Shown here piece after piece: positions 17,184 through 26,160 of a stretch of DNA of 64,000 nt. A program made the position numbers and the translations under genes. Under the pieces are notes generated by a model, which worked only from the letters and a program-made list of their open reading frames with translations, did no database searches and had not been told where the DNA came from. Source of the DNA: an uncultured Porphyromonadaceae bacterium (GTDB taxonomy: Bacteria > Bacteroidota > Bacteroidia > Bacteroidales > Muribaculaceae); assembly GCA_900541555.1 (NCBI GenBank), contig UQKE01000007.1, positions 3,774-67,773 of the forward strand, in the 5' to 3' direction. The stretch's first letter is position 1, and each line of letters starts with the position of its first letter.

Positions 17184-18169
17184 AACAATATTTTTTTACC
17201 ATCTGAAAAAACGACATAATCCGAACCGCTCTCGCTGCAAAACACAGTTTCCCGACCGTCAAAGCAACCCTTGTATTCAAATTTGCCATGCGAGTCGGCA
17301 ACAGGCGACGCAAACCACGTGTAAATGCCCTTCCATCTTGCCGTTTCCCCTTTTTCCACAATGCGATTGCCAATCAGTTTATGATAAGATTTAGACCATG
17401 AGTTTCCGATGAACACTACGTCGTCGCCATCCACACAACGACGATCGCCCAAGCCGTCGGAACACAAGCACAGCGCAGCATAGCAAACGGGCGCGCGTTC
17501 CACAAACTGGCGGAACTTTGGCGCCGACCGCCGCGTGAAACGATCCACCGCGCCGACCGGAGTCCATTCGCCGTATGCCCCGTTGGGTGTCAGGATTTCC
17601 GTTTCTCCCACCGTCATGGACTGCATTCCGTAATAGCGTTCGACAAACATTGGCTCGTCGTTGGCAAAACGTAAATGGACCTCCACCTGTATGCTGTTCC
17701 GGCACACGACATAATGCACATTTTCTTCACAAAAAAGCGAATCCACGCACTTTGGGTCAAACAATTTGTTTTTCACCGCGATATCGACGCGAGAAGCACG
17801 GACGACAGTGTCGCGAGCCAGAACCTGCCCGTCGCCGCGAATCTCGACGCTTTCAGTGCGGGCTGACGGGGTTTTCCCATCGGCTGCCAAATGATTACCG
17901 CCGGTCCAGCCTTTTCCGCGAATCAGAAAAGGACCGATATTGTCGCTGGTCGCTTCGTTCACCACACACCCATCAAACTCAACTTTGCTAAACGTGTAAA
18001 GATGGTTTGCCATGCAACGCCGAAATTCATAGCGAATCGCATGGCCGCCGTCCAACGAATCGCCCACGACAAGCGTTTCGCCATGCAATGCCACCGTCAT
18101 GCCCGACGCGGCAAATGGCAGCAAAGCAATTGCAACCGCCGCCGACAATATTGCTAATTTCCGATTCAT
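17180..18169 (-). CDS. Secreted protein of unknown function in the utilisation locus
   Basis: 329 aa with a clear signal peptide (about 23 residues, ending AASG). I do not recognise the family. The mature part looks beta-rich, with several aromatic and glycine motifs (GPFLIRGKGWTGGNH, FVERYYGMQSM, GAYGEWTPVGAVDRFTR, IVEKGETARWKGIYTWF) and seven or more cysteines, which is high for an exported Bacteroidales protein. No catalytic signature is evident. It overlaps DUF4855 upstream and GDPD-EEP downstream by 4 nt each, so all three are translated as a coupled set. That coupling is the only clue to its role. Confidence 0.7.
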   Translation of the reverse strand: MNRKLAILSAAVAIALLPFAASGMTVALHGETLVVGDSLDGGHAIRYEFRRCMANHLYTFSKVEFDGCVVNEATSDNIGPFLIRGKGWTGGNHLAADGKTPSARTESVEIRGDGQVLARDTVVRASRVDIAVKNKLFDPKCVDSLFCEENVHYVVCRNSIQVEVHLRFANDEPMFVERYYGMQSMTVGETEILTPNGAYGEWTPVGAVDRFTRRSAPKFRQFVERAPVCYAALCLCSDGLGDRRCVDGDDVVFIGNSWSKSYHKLIGNRIVEKGETARWKGIYTWFASPVADSHGKFEYKGCFDGRETVFCSESGSDYVVFSDGKKILL

Positions 18170-19254
18170 GGCAATAAATTCTTATTATGCCGCCGTTCCA
18201 CGATAATTCGAGCCAATTCGTCCATGATACTCTGATTCTCGACACAAGGATTTTCCGCCATGTCGATAAAAGCCTTGCTCCCTGTATAGTAAGCAATAGC
18301 TGAATCGTCGAACACATGCTTCCTGCGAAACGCCTCTATGTAGGCTTTCATTCGTTCGTAAGACGAATCTTCTATGCCAAACAGCGCTTTGCTGTCGCAT
18401 TCAAATTCCATCGCCATTCCCAATTCGAAAGCGATATCGCACGCTTCGTCCAATCGGGAATCGGGTATCGACTTGTCGAAAAAATGATTCGGTTGATGAT
18501 AGGCTATGTCGAAGCCCAGTTCCCGCCACCGGTCATATCCGCGCGCCTTGAAATAAGGAATCCAAACAAAATCCAATCCTTTTTCATGCACCAAAGGCGA
18601 CACGTATTTGACCAATTCCTTCGTATGGCAAATGTCCTCATCAACCCAATACAATCCCGCCAATTCCAAATTTTCATACCCTTCGCTTTGAAACCTGCCG
18701 ACCAATTGATCGATAAACCACGACACTGCGAGTGTCTGATCCGCATAATTGTTGAAATCGAGTTTGCGGCCATCCAATTCGCCCCAATCTGTATGGCCCG
18801 TTATTGGCGTTGGAATGGATAAAACCACCTTGTGTTTGAAGCTCGGCGCTCCAAGTTCAGCCTTCTGACGTTCTATGCAACTGTTTAAAGCATCCAACGA
18901 TTTGCCTTTCTCAAACAGCCGCCCAAGATACCATTCCCATTCCGTCTTTCCGGCATTGCGAGCACCATAGACAGGTATGAAAGTATTGCCTTTCCCGTCG
19001 TTGAAGTCCAAGAACAAGAATCCGTCGAACAACCACTCGCGCTTTCCGTCGGCAAAACGGTGCGTCACGTAAGGCACAAACTGATCTTCTGTCCAATCGA
19101 TGCGCTTTGCTCCGCCTTGATAGATCAAGACAAGATCGCGAATTTCGCTTTTTGCATACCCTTCCCCGTTTTGAGCGAAAGCAACGCCATCGATCGACAT
19201 CAAAATTGTCGCAACCGCGACACATGCTGCTATTTTAAACCATTTCTTCATCAC
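18166..19254 (-). CDS. DUF4855 secreted protein (putative glycosidase-like barrel)
   Basis: 362 aa with a signal peptide ending around GVAFAQ. RDLVLIYQGG, DGFLFLDFNDGKGNTFIPVYG, VVLSIPTPITGHTDWGELDG, LAGLYWVDEDI and GLDFVWIPYFKARGYDRWRELGFDIAYHQPN match DUF4855, a family that reads like a TIM barrel and is often found beside carbohydrate enzymes. Conserved acidic residues in WVDED and EFECD are candidate catalytic groups, but no activity is established. It lies 18 nt downstream of the GH3 fusion and overlaps the unknown secreted gene by 4 nt. Confidence 0.82.
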   Translation of the reverse strand: MMKKWFKIAACVAVATILMSIDGVAFAQNGEGYAKSEIRDLVLIYQGGAKRIDWTEDQFVPYVTHRFADGKREWLFDGFLFLDFNDGKGNTFIPVYGARNAGKTEWEWYLGRLFEKGKSLDALNSCIERQKAELGAPSFKHKVVLSIPTPITGHTDWGELDGRKLDFNNYADQTLAVSWFIDQLVGRFQSEGYENLELAGLYWVDEDICHTKELVKYVSPLVHEKGLDFVWIPYFKARGYDRWRELGFDIAYHQPNHFFDKSIPDSRLDEACDIAFELGMAMEFECDSKALFGIEDSSYERMKAYIEAFRRKHVFDDSAIAYYTGSKAFIDMAENPCVENQSIMDELARIIVERRHNKNLLP

Positions 19255-19272
19255 CGATATATTTCAAATCCA

Positions 19273-22200
19273 TTACTCAATTTCTTCCAAAACACCCATC
19301 AATGCATCCACATACGTGCAAAATCCAACGTCCGTGAAATGAATGCCGTCAGAACTCCCGTCGCCATCGGAAGGCAACAATGCTTCGCTTTCCACATAAT
19401 ACAATTTATCCATACCCAACGACTTCAATTTTTCGTACATTCGCCGTATTGCCGCATTCTTGCCATTTATCTCAGCTGCCGTCTTTTTGTCAAGAATGGC
19501 ATGGGAAAATTGCGGATCTTCCACAAATATCAAAGGCGTGTCGGGATGCGCCTTTCGCAAAATATCAACAAATTTTTCCGTCTTCTCGTTGATTTCCGGC
19601 ACAGTCGCATTCGGCACAAAATCCAGCACATAAGCGCAAGCATCGACATTGGCCATCATTTCGGCTATTTCATAATCAATATGCGCGTTTGCGCTAAATC
19701 CCAAATTAATGACTTCGCGGTTTAACCGCCGTTGCAATTGGTTGGACGCAGCCATTCCCGGACGCGATGCTGTCGCGCCATGCGCGATACTGCTGCCATA
19801 AATCACAAGAGGCTTGTCGCGCCGTGGCGAATCGACCGCCGGATTGGCGATTTCGCAGCCGGCTTCAATTCCGATTTCAAGTGTTTTCACGCCGTCATAG
19901 AGCGGCAAATGAAGCATGTATTCCCGCATTTCAGGCTCCATGTTGGCAACGGCAAGCCACTCCGTAGGCTCGCCCATCGGACGCCCGCACGCCAAAAAAC
20001 GCCACGTCCCGTCGTCTTGCAGCACATACAAGTCCAGACCCCTCACGGCAAGCGCCGCCATGTGGGTCATGTCGTTTTTAAACAAACTTTCCCAACGCAG
20101 TCCGATTTTCGGCGAGTTTGTGCGAAATCGCACGGAAATGCCGGCCGAATGTTGGCCAAGTTTCCAAAGCGCGTCGCGTGTCACATCCTTGCGAAATTCC
20201 GGCACGCGCGAAAACAAAGGCAACGAATCGGGATAGGCCCGCCCCAAGATTTTGAACTTTCGGGCATCATGATAAACCAAGTCTTTCGGTTGCTCGTCGA
20301 GCCTCATCACATTGACTGGCTCTACCGGCGCCAATATATTTTCCACTTTCCATGTTTTCGTTTCGGGCAAATCAAAACCGATTGTCAAAATCGTATCGAC
20401 AGACGATTTCCCTATACGCGCCACATAAGTTCCTTTATCGGCGACCCATCGCGAATGCGAATCGTCGAACGAAGCCAAATCGTAATCGGCAAATGCCAAT
20501 TCCACCCTTTCGCTCTCTCCGGATGCCAACAAGCGTGTCTTTCCAAACGCCTTCAATTCAGAGGCCGGTTTCACAAGCGCGCCTTCGGGAGCACTCACAT
20601 ACAATTGCACCACCTCTTTGCCTGCCGTTTTCCCGACATTTTTCACGACCACCGACATTTTCCAGCCATCCTTTTTCCTTTCGATTTTTGGTTTCGAATA
20701 TTCAAATTCCGTATAGCTAAGCCCAAACCCGAATGGATAGGACACTTGTTTTCTTGCCGTATCGAAATATCTGTAACCCACCCAAATATCTTCTTCATAA
20801 TTCGTGTAATCAAAATTTCGCCCCGCCGTCTGCCCCAGATAAGGATAATTTTTGGACGAGGGGATGTCGGCATATTCAATCGGGAAAGTCATCGGCAACC
20901 GTCCCGACGGATTCACGCGGCCGGAAAGCACATCTGCCACCGCGCCGCCGCATTCTTGGCCGGGAAACCATGCCAATAAAATTGCATCGGGAAGATGCCG
21001 CCACGATTCCATTTCCATCATGCCGCAAACATTCATTACCACTATCATCGGCTTGCCTTTCTGCCTGCATGCTTCCGATACCGACTCCAACATGGCACGC
21101 TCCTCTTTGCTCAAATTGAAATCATTCTCCAATGCACGGTCGGATGTTTCCCCCGAGCCTCTGCCAATCACGACGACTGCCACATCGCTCCGAGAAATTT
21201 CTTGGCCGACCAAATCGACACGCCCCGACAAATCCATCTCCGGAAGCACCGTGCGATGGTAGGACACTTTTTGCCAATCGGGACAATCCGGATACTTGTC
21301 GAGCATGTCGCTTTTGAAAACAACATATTTCTCATAAAGCCCCGCCAACCGTTCGTTTAATTCATATCCGGCTTGCTCCAAGCCTGCCGATATGTTTTCC
21401 ACATAAGCTTTATTCACATTCGAAGAGCCCGTGCCTCCGGCAATCGACTTATAAGCGGATGCACCGAAAAGAGCGATTTTTGCACCACTTTTCAGTGGCA
21501 AAACCGCATTGTCGTTTTTCAGCAACACCATTCCTTCCGAAGCAATGCGCCGAGACGCTTCCGCATGTGCCGCCAAATCGGGAACGGCATACTCCCATCC
21601 TTTTGCCGAAATTGATTTGGACGCCACTCCCAAAACGTCTTTCACGCAAGCATCAAGCGTCGATTCCGAGACTTGTCCCGAACGGACGGCTTCGATAATT
21701 TCTTCCACAATCTCTTCTTCGCCGGGCATCATCAACGCGCAACGGGCGTTGAGCAAATCGGCTGTCGGGCGACGCACGGTCCAATCCGTCACGACAAGCC
21801 CGTCAAAGCCCCACTCGTTGCGAAGCAAATCGAGCATCAATTCCTGATTTGTCTGCGTAAACTCGCCGGCTATTTTATTGTATGAACCCATCACGGTCCA
21901 CGGATGCGCTTCTTTCACGCAAATTTCAAAACCGCGAAGATAAATTTCGCGAAGTGCGCGTTGAGTCATGCGCGCGTCGTTGTATTTCTTGCCTGTCTGC
22001 TGGTTGTTTGCCACAAAATGCTTCAAACTTGTCCCAATTCCCTTTTCCTGTATGCCTTGAATCAAAGAGGCTGCCATTTTTCCCGTCAACAACGGATCTT
22101 CCGAATAGTATTCAAAATTTCTGCCGCACAATGGATTCCGCATGATGTTTATCCCCGGCGTCAGCACGACATCCACGCCATAGGAACGCGCTTCGTCGCC

Positions 22201-22632
22201 CATAATTTCGCCTTGCAATCGAGCAGCGTCCCGATCCCATGTGGCTGCAAGCGCCGTCGTCGACGGAAAACATGTGCAAAATGCAGTGCGTGCAGACAGC
22301 GTTTCTCCGCCACCGGAACGAACAACCGGAATCCCCAGCGAGTCATATTCGATTTTCACGCCCGACTCCACCGGATCGATGCGAACGCCCACAGGTCCGT
22401 CGGCCAAATTAATCGAAGGGATTCCCAACTCGTCTATCGGATACGTCCATCCCGCAGCTCCCGCCGTGCGATGGCTCAATCCCTCATTGCTTCCTGCTGT
22501 CCCGACAAGCATGCGCGCTTTCTGTTCGAGCGTCATGCGCCCGATTATTTCTTCTATGTCTTTTTCGGCAATCGTCTGCGCAGATAAATTCGCCGCAAAC
22601 AGCAAAACGACAATCGACAATACTTTTCTCAT
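19273..22632 (-). CDS. GH3 glycosidase fused to a GxDLY/GDSL-type (SGNH) esterase
   Basis: 1119 aa from ATG 22632, with a signal peptide (MRKVLSIVVLLFAANLSAQ). Residues about 25-750 are a family 3 glycoside hydrolase, with predicted nucleophile Asp283 in GLVVTDW, the second alpha/beta domain and a fibronectin-like domain. Residues about 765-1119 form a second enzyme: a GLDLYVL beta-domain followed by an SGNH domain with nucleophile Ser in VIYGSSIAHGA and a closing DGIHFTDVG. It would remove a terminal beta-linked sugar and an ester substituent. The longer frame to 22659 is rejected because that ATG overlaps the -7 box. First gene of a four-gene operon. Confidence 0.9.
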   Translation of the reverse strand: MRKVLSIVVLLFAANLSAQTIAEKDIEEIIGRMTLEQKARMLVGTAGSNEGLSHRTAGAAGWTYPIDELGIPSINLADGPVGVRIDPVESGVKIEYDSLGIPVVRSGGGETLSARTAFCTCFPSTTALAATWDRDAARLQGEIMGDEARSYGVDVVLTPGINIMRNPLCGRNFEYYSEDPLLTGKMAASLIQGIQEKGIGTSLKHFVANNQQTGKKYNDARMTQRALREIYLRGFEICVKEAHPWTVMGSYNKIAGEFTQTNQELMLDLLRNEWGFDGLVVTDWTVRRPTADLLNARCALMMPGEEEIVEEIIEAVRSGQVSESTLDACVKDVLGVASKSISAKGWEYAVPDLAAHAEASRRIASEGMVLLKNDNAVLPLKSGAKIALFGASAYKSIAGGTGSSNVNKAYVENISAGLEQAGYELNERLAGLYEKYVVFKSDMLDKYPDCPDWQKVSYHRTVLPEMDLSGRVDLVGQEISRSDVAVVVIGRGSGETSDRALENDFNLSKEERAMLESVSEACRQKGKPMIVVMNVCGMMEMESWRHLPDAILLAWFPGQECGGAVADVLSGRVNPSGRLPMTFPIEYADIPSSKNYPYLGQTAGRNFDYTNYEEDIWVGYRYFDTARKQVSYPFGFGLSYTEFEYSKPKIERKKDGWKMSVVVKNVGKTAGKEVVQLYVSAPEGALVKPASELKAFGKTRLLASGESERVELAFADYDLASFDDSHSRWVADKGTYVARIGKSSVDTILTIGFDLPETKTWKVENILAPVEPVNVMRLDEQPKDLVYHDARKFKILGRAYPDSLPLFSRVPEFRKDVTRDALWKLGQHSAGISVRFRTNSPKIGLRWESLFKNDMTHMAALAVRGLDLYVLQDDGTWRFLACGRPMGEPTEWLAVANMEPEMREYMLHLPLYDGVKTLEIGIEAGCEIANPAVDSPRRDKPLVIYGSSIAHGATASRPGMAASNQLQRRLNREVINLGFSANAHIDYEIAEMMANVDACAYVLDFVPNATVPEINEKTEKFVDILRKAHPDTPLIFVEDPQFSHAILDKKTAAEINGKNAAIRRMYEKLKSLGMDKLYYVESEALLPSDGDGSSDGIHFTDVGFCTYVDALMGVLEEIE

Positions 22633-22658
22633 CTTGGCATTATGTTTAGTTCGTTCCA

Positions 22659-22666
22659 CAAAATTA
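22659..22666 (-). promoter_or_regulatory. -7 box for the GH3 operon
   Basis: TAATTTTG on the minus strand, 27 nt before ATG 22632, with CTTGCAATGATG just upstream. With the terminator at 22713-22757 it shows that the GH3 operon can be transcribed separately from the susC/D operon. Confidence 0.6.
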
Positions 22667-22712
22667 CATCATTGCAAGTTCTTTCAGCTTCTTTTCGGCA
22701 AAAAGGCGTAAT

Positions 22713-22757
22713 GAAAAAAAACGGGAGACGCCGTCCCCTGTGACGTTCGTCCCCCGT
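22713..22757 (-). terminator. Terminator between the 436-aa gene and the GH3 operon
   Basis: On the minus strand ACGGG-g-GACG pairs with CGTC-t-CCCGT (22757-22721) and is followed by an unbroken T-run. A strong intrinsic terminator closing the ROK-susC-susD-DUF6259-436 aa unit. Confidence 0.75.
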
Positions 22758-22776
22758 CATTCTATTTCAAAAAATA

Positions 22777-24087
22777 TTATCTTACGATAACTTTCGAAAC
22801 TGCGCCGTCTACATTCACAATATAAACGCCTGCGCCACATTCAACCTCAACTTCGTTTTGGCTGATCAATGCGCCGGATACGGAATAAACAGCGATGTTT
22901 TGCGCTTCGCCTTCCACGCGAATCACGCCCTGTCCGGCTACGACTTTCGCTTTCGGAGCTTCAGCCACGCCTTCTACGCCGGCATTCGGATCAGTGAACG
23001 TGTATTTCGCAATCCAGCCTTGTCCGGCAGTTTCAGCGGGGAAGTATTGATACAACTCTACCGTATTTGCAGAAGCAACAACCGGAGTAATCCAGTTTGC
23101 ACCTGCCGTTTGAGCCACGATGTCGCCTTCTCCATGATCTGCAGCCGACCAAATGGCAACCTTCTCTCCTGTCGAAACCTTCACGATGGCAAAACTTGAA
23201 ACACGTTCTTTGTCCGTTTTAGATTGAATCATGGCCACGACATATTTTTCTCCGCCCAATTCAAACAACGTGTTTCCAACCACATGGCAACTGAATGCCG
23301 GATCGTACGACCATATGCTTTGTGCTGTCGTGTAGTCGTTTTTATTGTTTGCAACAGGGTTGCCGGTTTCATCGGTCGTGATTTCAACGCCTTTCATGCC
23401 GATATAACGGCTGTCGAAGCAGTATTCTTCACCAAATTTGAAGGCTACCGTTTGGGTAAGCATGCTGATACCCGAACCTTGCTCTTGGAAAGATTCAACC
23501 GGATTGACAAAGCAATTGTCCATCATGACAGCTTGCGAATTGTCGTCGTCTTGCGCACCATTCTTCACCGGAAGGATGTTCAAATATTTGCGACGGTTCA
23601 CAACCCAGCACAATTCACCGCCTTCTTCGCTCATCACATCGCCTTGCACATGGCCGAAATAGTCGCAACGCATGTCGCTCGACAAAGAAGCGGGCGGCGG
23701 GCATACCAAATAAATATCAATGTCGGAAGCAGGAGCTTCGCCACCGGCATAAATGCGAATCGGGCGCGTAGTGCCGGATTCTTTTCCCCAATCAAATTCC
23801 GTAACGTTCGTCACGATGATGTTGCCGGCATCGTCGGCGCAAACACCGGTACTTTTGTCCGTAGAAGGAAGCGTTCCTACCATTCCCGTCTGATCCCAAA
23901 CTTCGATTTGGCCTGCCGGACGGTTTTGGATGTAGAATTTCCCGTTAGCATAGCAGCCTTGACGTGCGTCGGCACCGGCAGCAGTCGTGTTTGTTTTCCA
24001 ATCGCGCACCAATGTGTAACCTTGCGCGCTTGCCACATTCGCCAATCCAAGCGAAAGCGCGAATGCAAAGAGTAAATGTTTTTTCAT
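22777..24087 (-). CDS. Secreted propeller-like protein with C-terminal sorting-type tail
   Basis: 436 aa with a signal peptide (MKKHLLFAFALSLGLANVASA). The middle has repeated short segments such as GKFYIQNRPAGQIEVWDQTG, STGVCADDAGNIIVTNVTE and HVVGNTLFELGGEKYVVAMI, reminiscent of beta-propeller blades. The last 80 or so residues (NIAVYSVSGALISQ then GAGVYIVNVDG and VSKVIVR) resemble the type A C-terminal domains of type IX secretion substrates. In a sus-type operon this is the position of surface glycan-binding proteins, so ligand binding at the cell surface is a reasonable guess. No enzyme motif is seen. Confidence 0.65.
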   Translation of the reverse strand: MKKHLLFAFALSLGLANVASAQGYTLVRDWKTNTTAAGADARQGCYANGKFYIQNRPAGQIEVWDQTGMVGTLPSTDKSTGVCADDAGNIIVTNVTEFDWGKESGTTRPIRIYAGGEAPASDIDIYLVCPPPASLSSDMRCDYFGHVQGDVMSEEGGELCWVVNRRKYLNILPVKNGAQDDDNSQAVMMDNCFVNPVESFQEQGSGISMLTQTVAFKFGEEYCFDSRYIGMKGVEITTDETGNPVANNKNDYTTAQSIWSYDPAFSCHVVGNTLFELGGEKYVVAMIQSKTDKERVSSFAIVKVSTGEKVAIWSAADHGEGDIVAQTAGANWITPVVASANTVELYQYFPAETAGQGWIAKYTFTDPNAGVEGVAEAPKAKVVAGQGVIRVEGEAQNIAVYSVSGALISQNEVEVECGAGVYIVNVDGAVSKVIVR

Positions 24088-24132
24088 TTTGCAAAAAGTT
24101 AGGTTTATAAAATAGTTGTTATTATAGGTTTG

Positions 24133-26160
24133 TTAATTTTTCAAATCTATTCGTTTTCCGGAAATCGGGTCCAATTTGATTTTCTCCCCCGTCGGCAACG
24201 TCACTTCGTGCGGACGGCTGTCGCTATTGACCACGTACATTACCCGTCGTCCGTCCGGTGCCTGCCATTCCGCGCCTTTCACCATATAATCGCGCCCGAA
24301 TGTCGGGACATCGACAATGGGATTGTCGCCTTCCGGTATGAATTCACGCAGATACCGCCCGCCGATGAACACATCGTGCTGGCCTCGGCGCAATTCTGTC
24401 AGGTTACGCAAAAATTGCGCTTCATATTCCGATTTTTCATCGACCCACAACAAGCGAGGATCCACCCATCCCAATTGCGACCCATAAAGGAAGCACTGCA
24501 TGTTCTGATAGCGGAATTCGCCTTGCCGAACGTCGGTGTACGGCGTGTAGGTATAGGCACACGTCAACACGCGATCCGAATATATCAACGGATAGAGCGG
24601 AACAATGCGGCATTCCGGACTATGAGGCGTGTTGACAGTCAGCAATATGTCGAAACTCGGGATGTAGCATTCAGCATTTTCTTCGGAAAACACGACATTT
24701 CCCGGCTTCAAATGGTCGCGCCGCAATTCTGCCATCATGTCGCGATAAGAATGATACCAAAATTCGCCGCCGCCTGCCGGATGCGGATGATTGGGCGCAT
24801 AGCACGGATAAGGCGCTGCCGCCGCTATCTGGTCGATATAAAGCCCGTTGGTATGCAATTCGTTTTGGATTCTGTCGGCAAGTTCCAATATGACATTTTT
24901 CCAAATCGGAGAAGAGGGGCAAGTCACCGTATTCGGCACTATCGACGTAGGATAAATTTCCGTGTACAACGTCCCGTCGAGGCGACGGCAGGAAGCGTCC
25001 TTGCCATTGCGGTCAACGTAGCTTTCCGTTCCGGGATCCCAAAGGCGGCCGTTGATATAAGGCATCACTTGGCAATTTCTCGATTGCACTTGGCGGATAA
25101 TCGGTTCAAACTCAGGTTGTGCAGGAAAATAATCCGGATAATGGGAATCATAAGCATGATGATGCCAAAAATACCAATGGAAACAGATATTTTCTCCAAA
25201 ATAGTCGATTGCCTTATTGACTGCCGTCACAGTCGTGTCGCCAAGATACTTGGCCCGCATCCAAAGATCTTTTTCCACCATCCATTCCGGAATGTCGCGC
25301 TCTTCGAGGGTTTTGCATCCCCACGATGTAGACAAGGCAAAGGGGCGATACCATGTCAATGCCGCTTCGCTCCAACCCTTCGGGTGAAGCCCTGTCACGA
25401 CTGTCCACGGCACTTCAAAGCGGCAGTTCTTTGTCCAGCCGTAAGATGCCGTCACTTCTGTCGAAAACACTACTGCGCCGCCCGTTTCACGAGCTCGCAT
25501 CATCTTTCCGCAAGCATTGTAATCTTCCGGCGAATAATAAAAAGCGCCTTTGTCCCAATCGAGCATCATCATTTGCATCGACGCGCTCCAAGAAGGATAA
25601 TTCGCCTCATAATTTCCGGACTTTTTCAATTGATATTCATTGCCCCAGCCACCGGGAGTGATGACACGCGCCGAGTCGGGGGCAGCAACTGCAATGTTTG
25701 GAAATTTAAAGGCCGTCACAACCCACCCATCCGGCACAGAAGCCGACAAATTCCATTGAATAAGGTCGGCATCGTCTGCGACGGTCACACGCATTTCCAC
25801 AAGATAAGGATTGCCATCATAGCGCAATCGCTGATTCCACCGGAAAACAAGCGTTTTCGACGTGTCGGTCGACTCCTCGGAGCAACCTTCGTAAACGGCA
25901 TAGCGCGGATCGATTTCCGGAGTTTCGCCTTGCGCGCCCTTGTAAGTCAGGCTCCAAGGCGTTTGATTCCGCCCTTTCGACACCAATTCTTCTCCCGACA
26001 ATTTCAAGGAAAGAATATCAAACACTTTCCCATTGGAAAACGTCACTGCTACTTTGCCATTGTCGAGGCCGACGCCGGCCGCATCTTTCACAATCCGCGT
26101 TTCCGCATGCGAAAACGACAACGCGCCGACTGCAAATAATATGATTAAGCTATTGCGCAT
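24133..26160 (-). CDS. DUF6259-like secreted putative glycoside hydrolase
   Basis: 675 aa with a signal peptide ending SHA. An N-terminal beta-sandwich of about 260 residues (LDNGKVAVTFSNGKVFDI) leads into a likely TIM barrel: CFHWYFWHHHAYDSHYPDYFP, VMPYINGRLWD, LYIDQIAAAAPYPCY, VVFSEENAECY. The C-terminal beta-domain ends DPISGKRIDLKN. The layout and the YIDQ and EENAE segments fit DUF6259 and related clan-D-like glycosidases, so Asp and Glu in those strands are candidate catalytic residues. Specificity is unknown. It overlaps susD by 11 nt, so it belongs to the same transcript. Confidence 0.7.
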   Translation of the reverse strand: MRNSLIILFAVGALSFSHAETRIVKDAAGVGLDNGKVAVTFSNGKVFDILSLKLSGEELVSKGRNQTPWSLTYKGAQGETPEIDPRYAVYEGCSEESTDTSKTLVFRWNQRLRYDGNPYLVEMRVTVADDADLIQWNLSASVPDGWVVTAFKFPNIAVAAPDSARVITPGGWGNEYQLKKSGNYEANYPSWSASMQMMMLDWDKGAFYYSPEDYNACGKMMRARETGGAVVFSTEVTASYGWTKNCRFEVPWTVVTGLHPKGWSEAALTWYRPFALSTSWGCKTLEERDIPEWMVEKDLWMRAKYLGDTTVTAVNKAIDYFGENICFHWYFWHHHAYDSHYPDYFPAQPEFEPIIRQVQSRNCQVMPYINGRLWDPGTESYVDRNGKDASCRRLDGTLYTEIYPTSIVPNTVTCPSSPIWKNVILELADRIQNELHTNGLYIDQIAAAAPYPCYAPNHPHPAGGGEFWYHSYRDMMAELRRDHLKPGNVVFSEENAECYIPSFDILLTVNTPHSPECRIVPLYPLIYSDRVLTCAYTYTPYTDVRQGEFRYQNMQCFLYGSQLGWVDPRLLWVDEKSEYEAQFLRNLTELRRGQHDVFIGGRYLREFIPEGDNPIVDVPTFGRDYMVKGAEWQAPDGRRVMYVVNSDSRPHEVTLPTGEKIKLDPISGKRIDLKN

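Noticed and set aside
24130..26139. A 669-codon open frame opposite the DUF6259-like gene
   Set aside because: Same antisense effect; the minus-strand frame has a signal peptide, recognisable domain layout and operon context, while this one has none.
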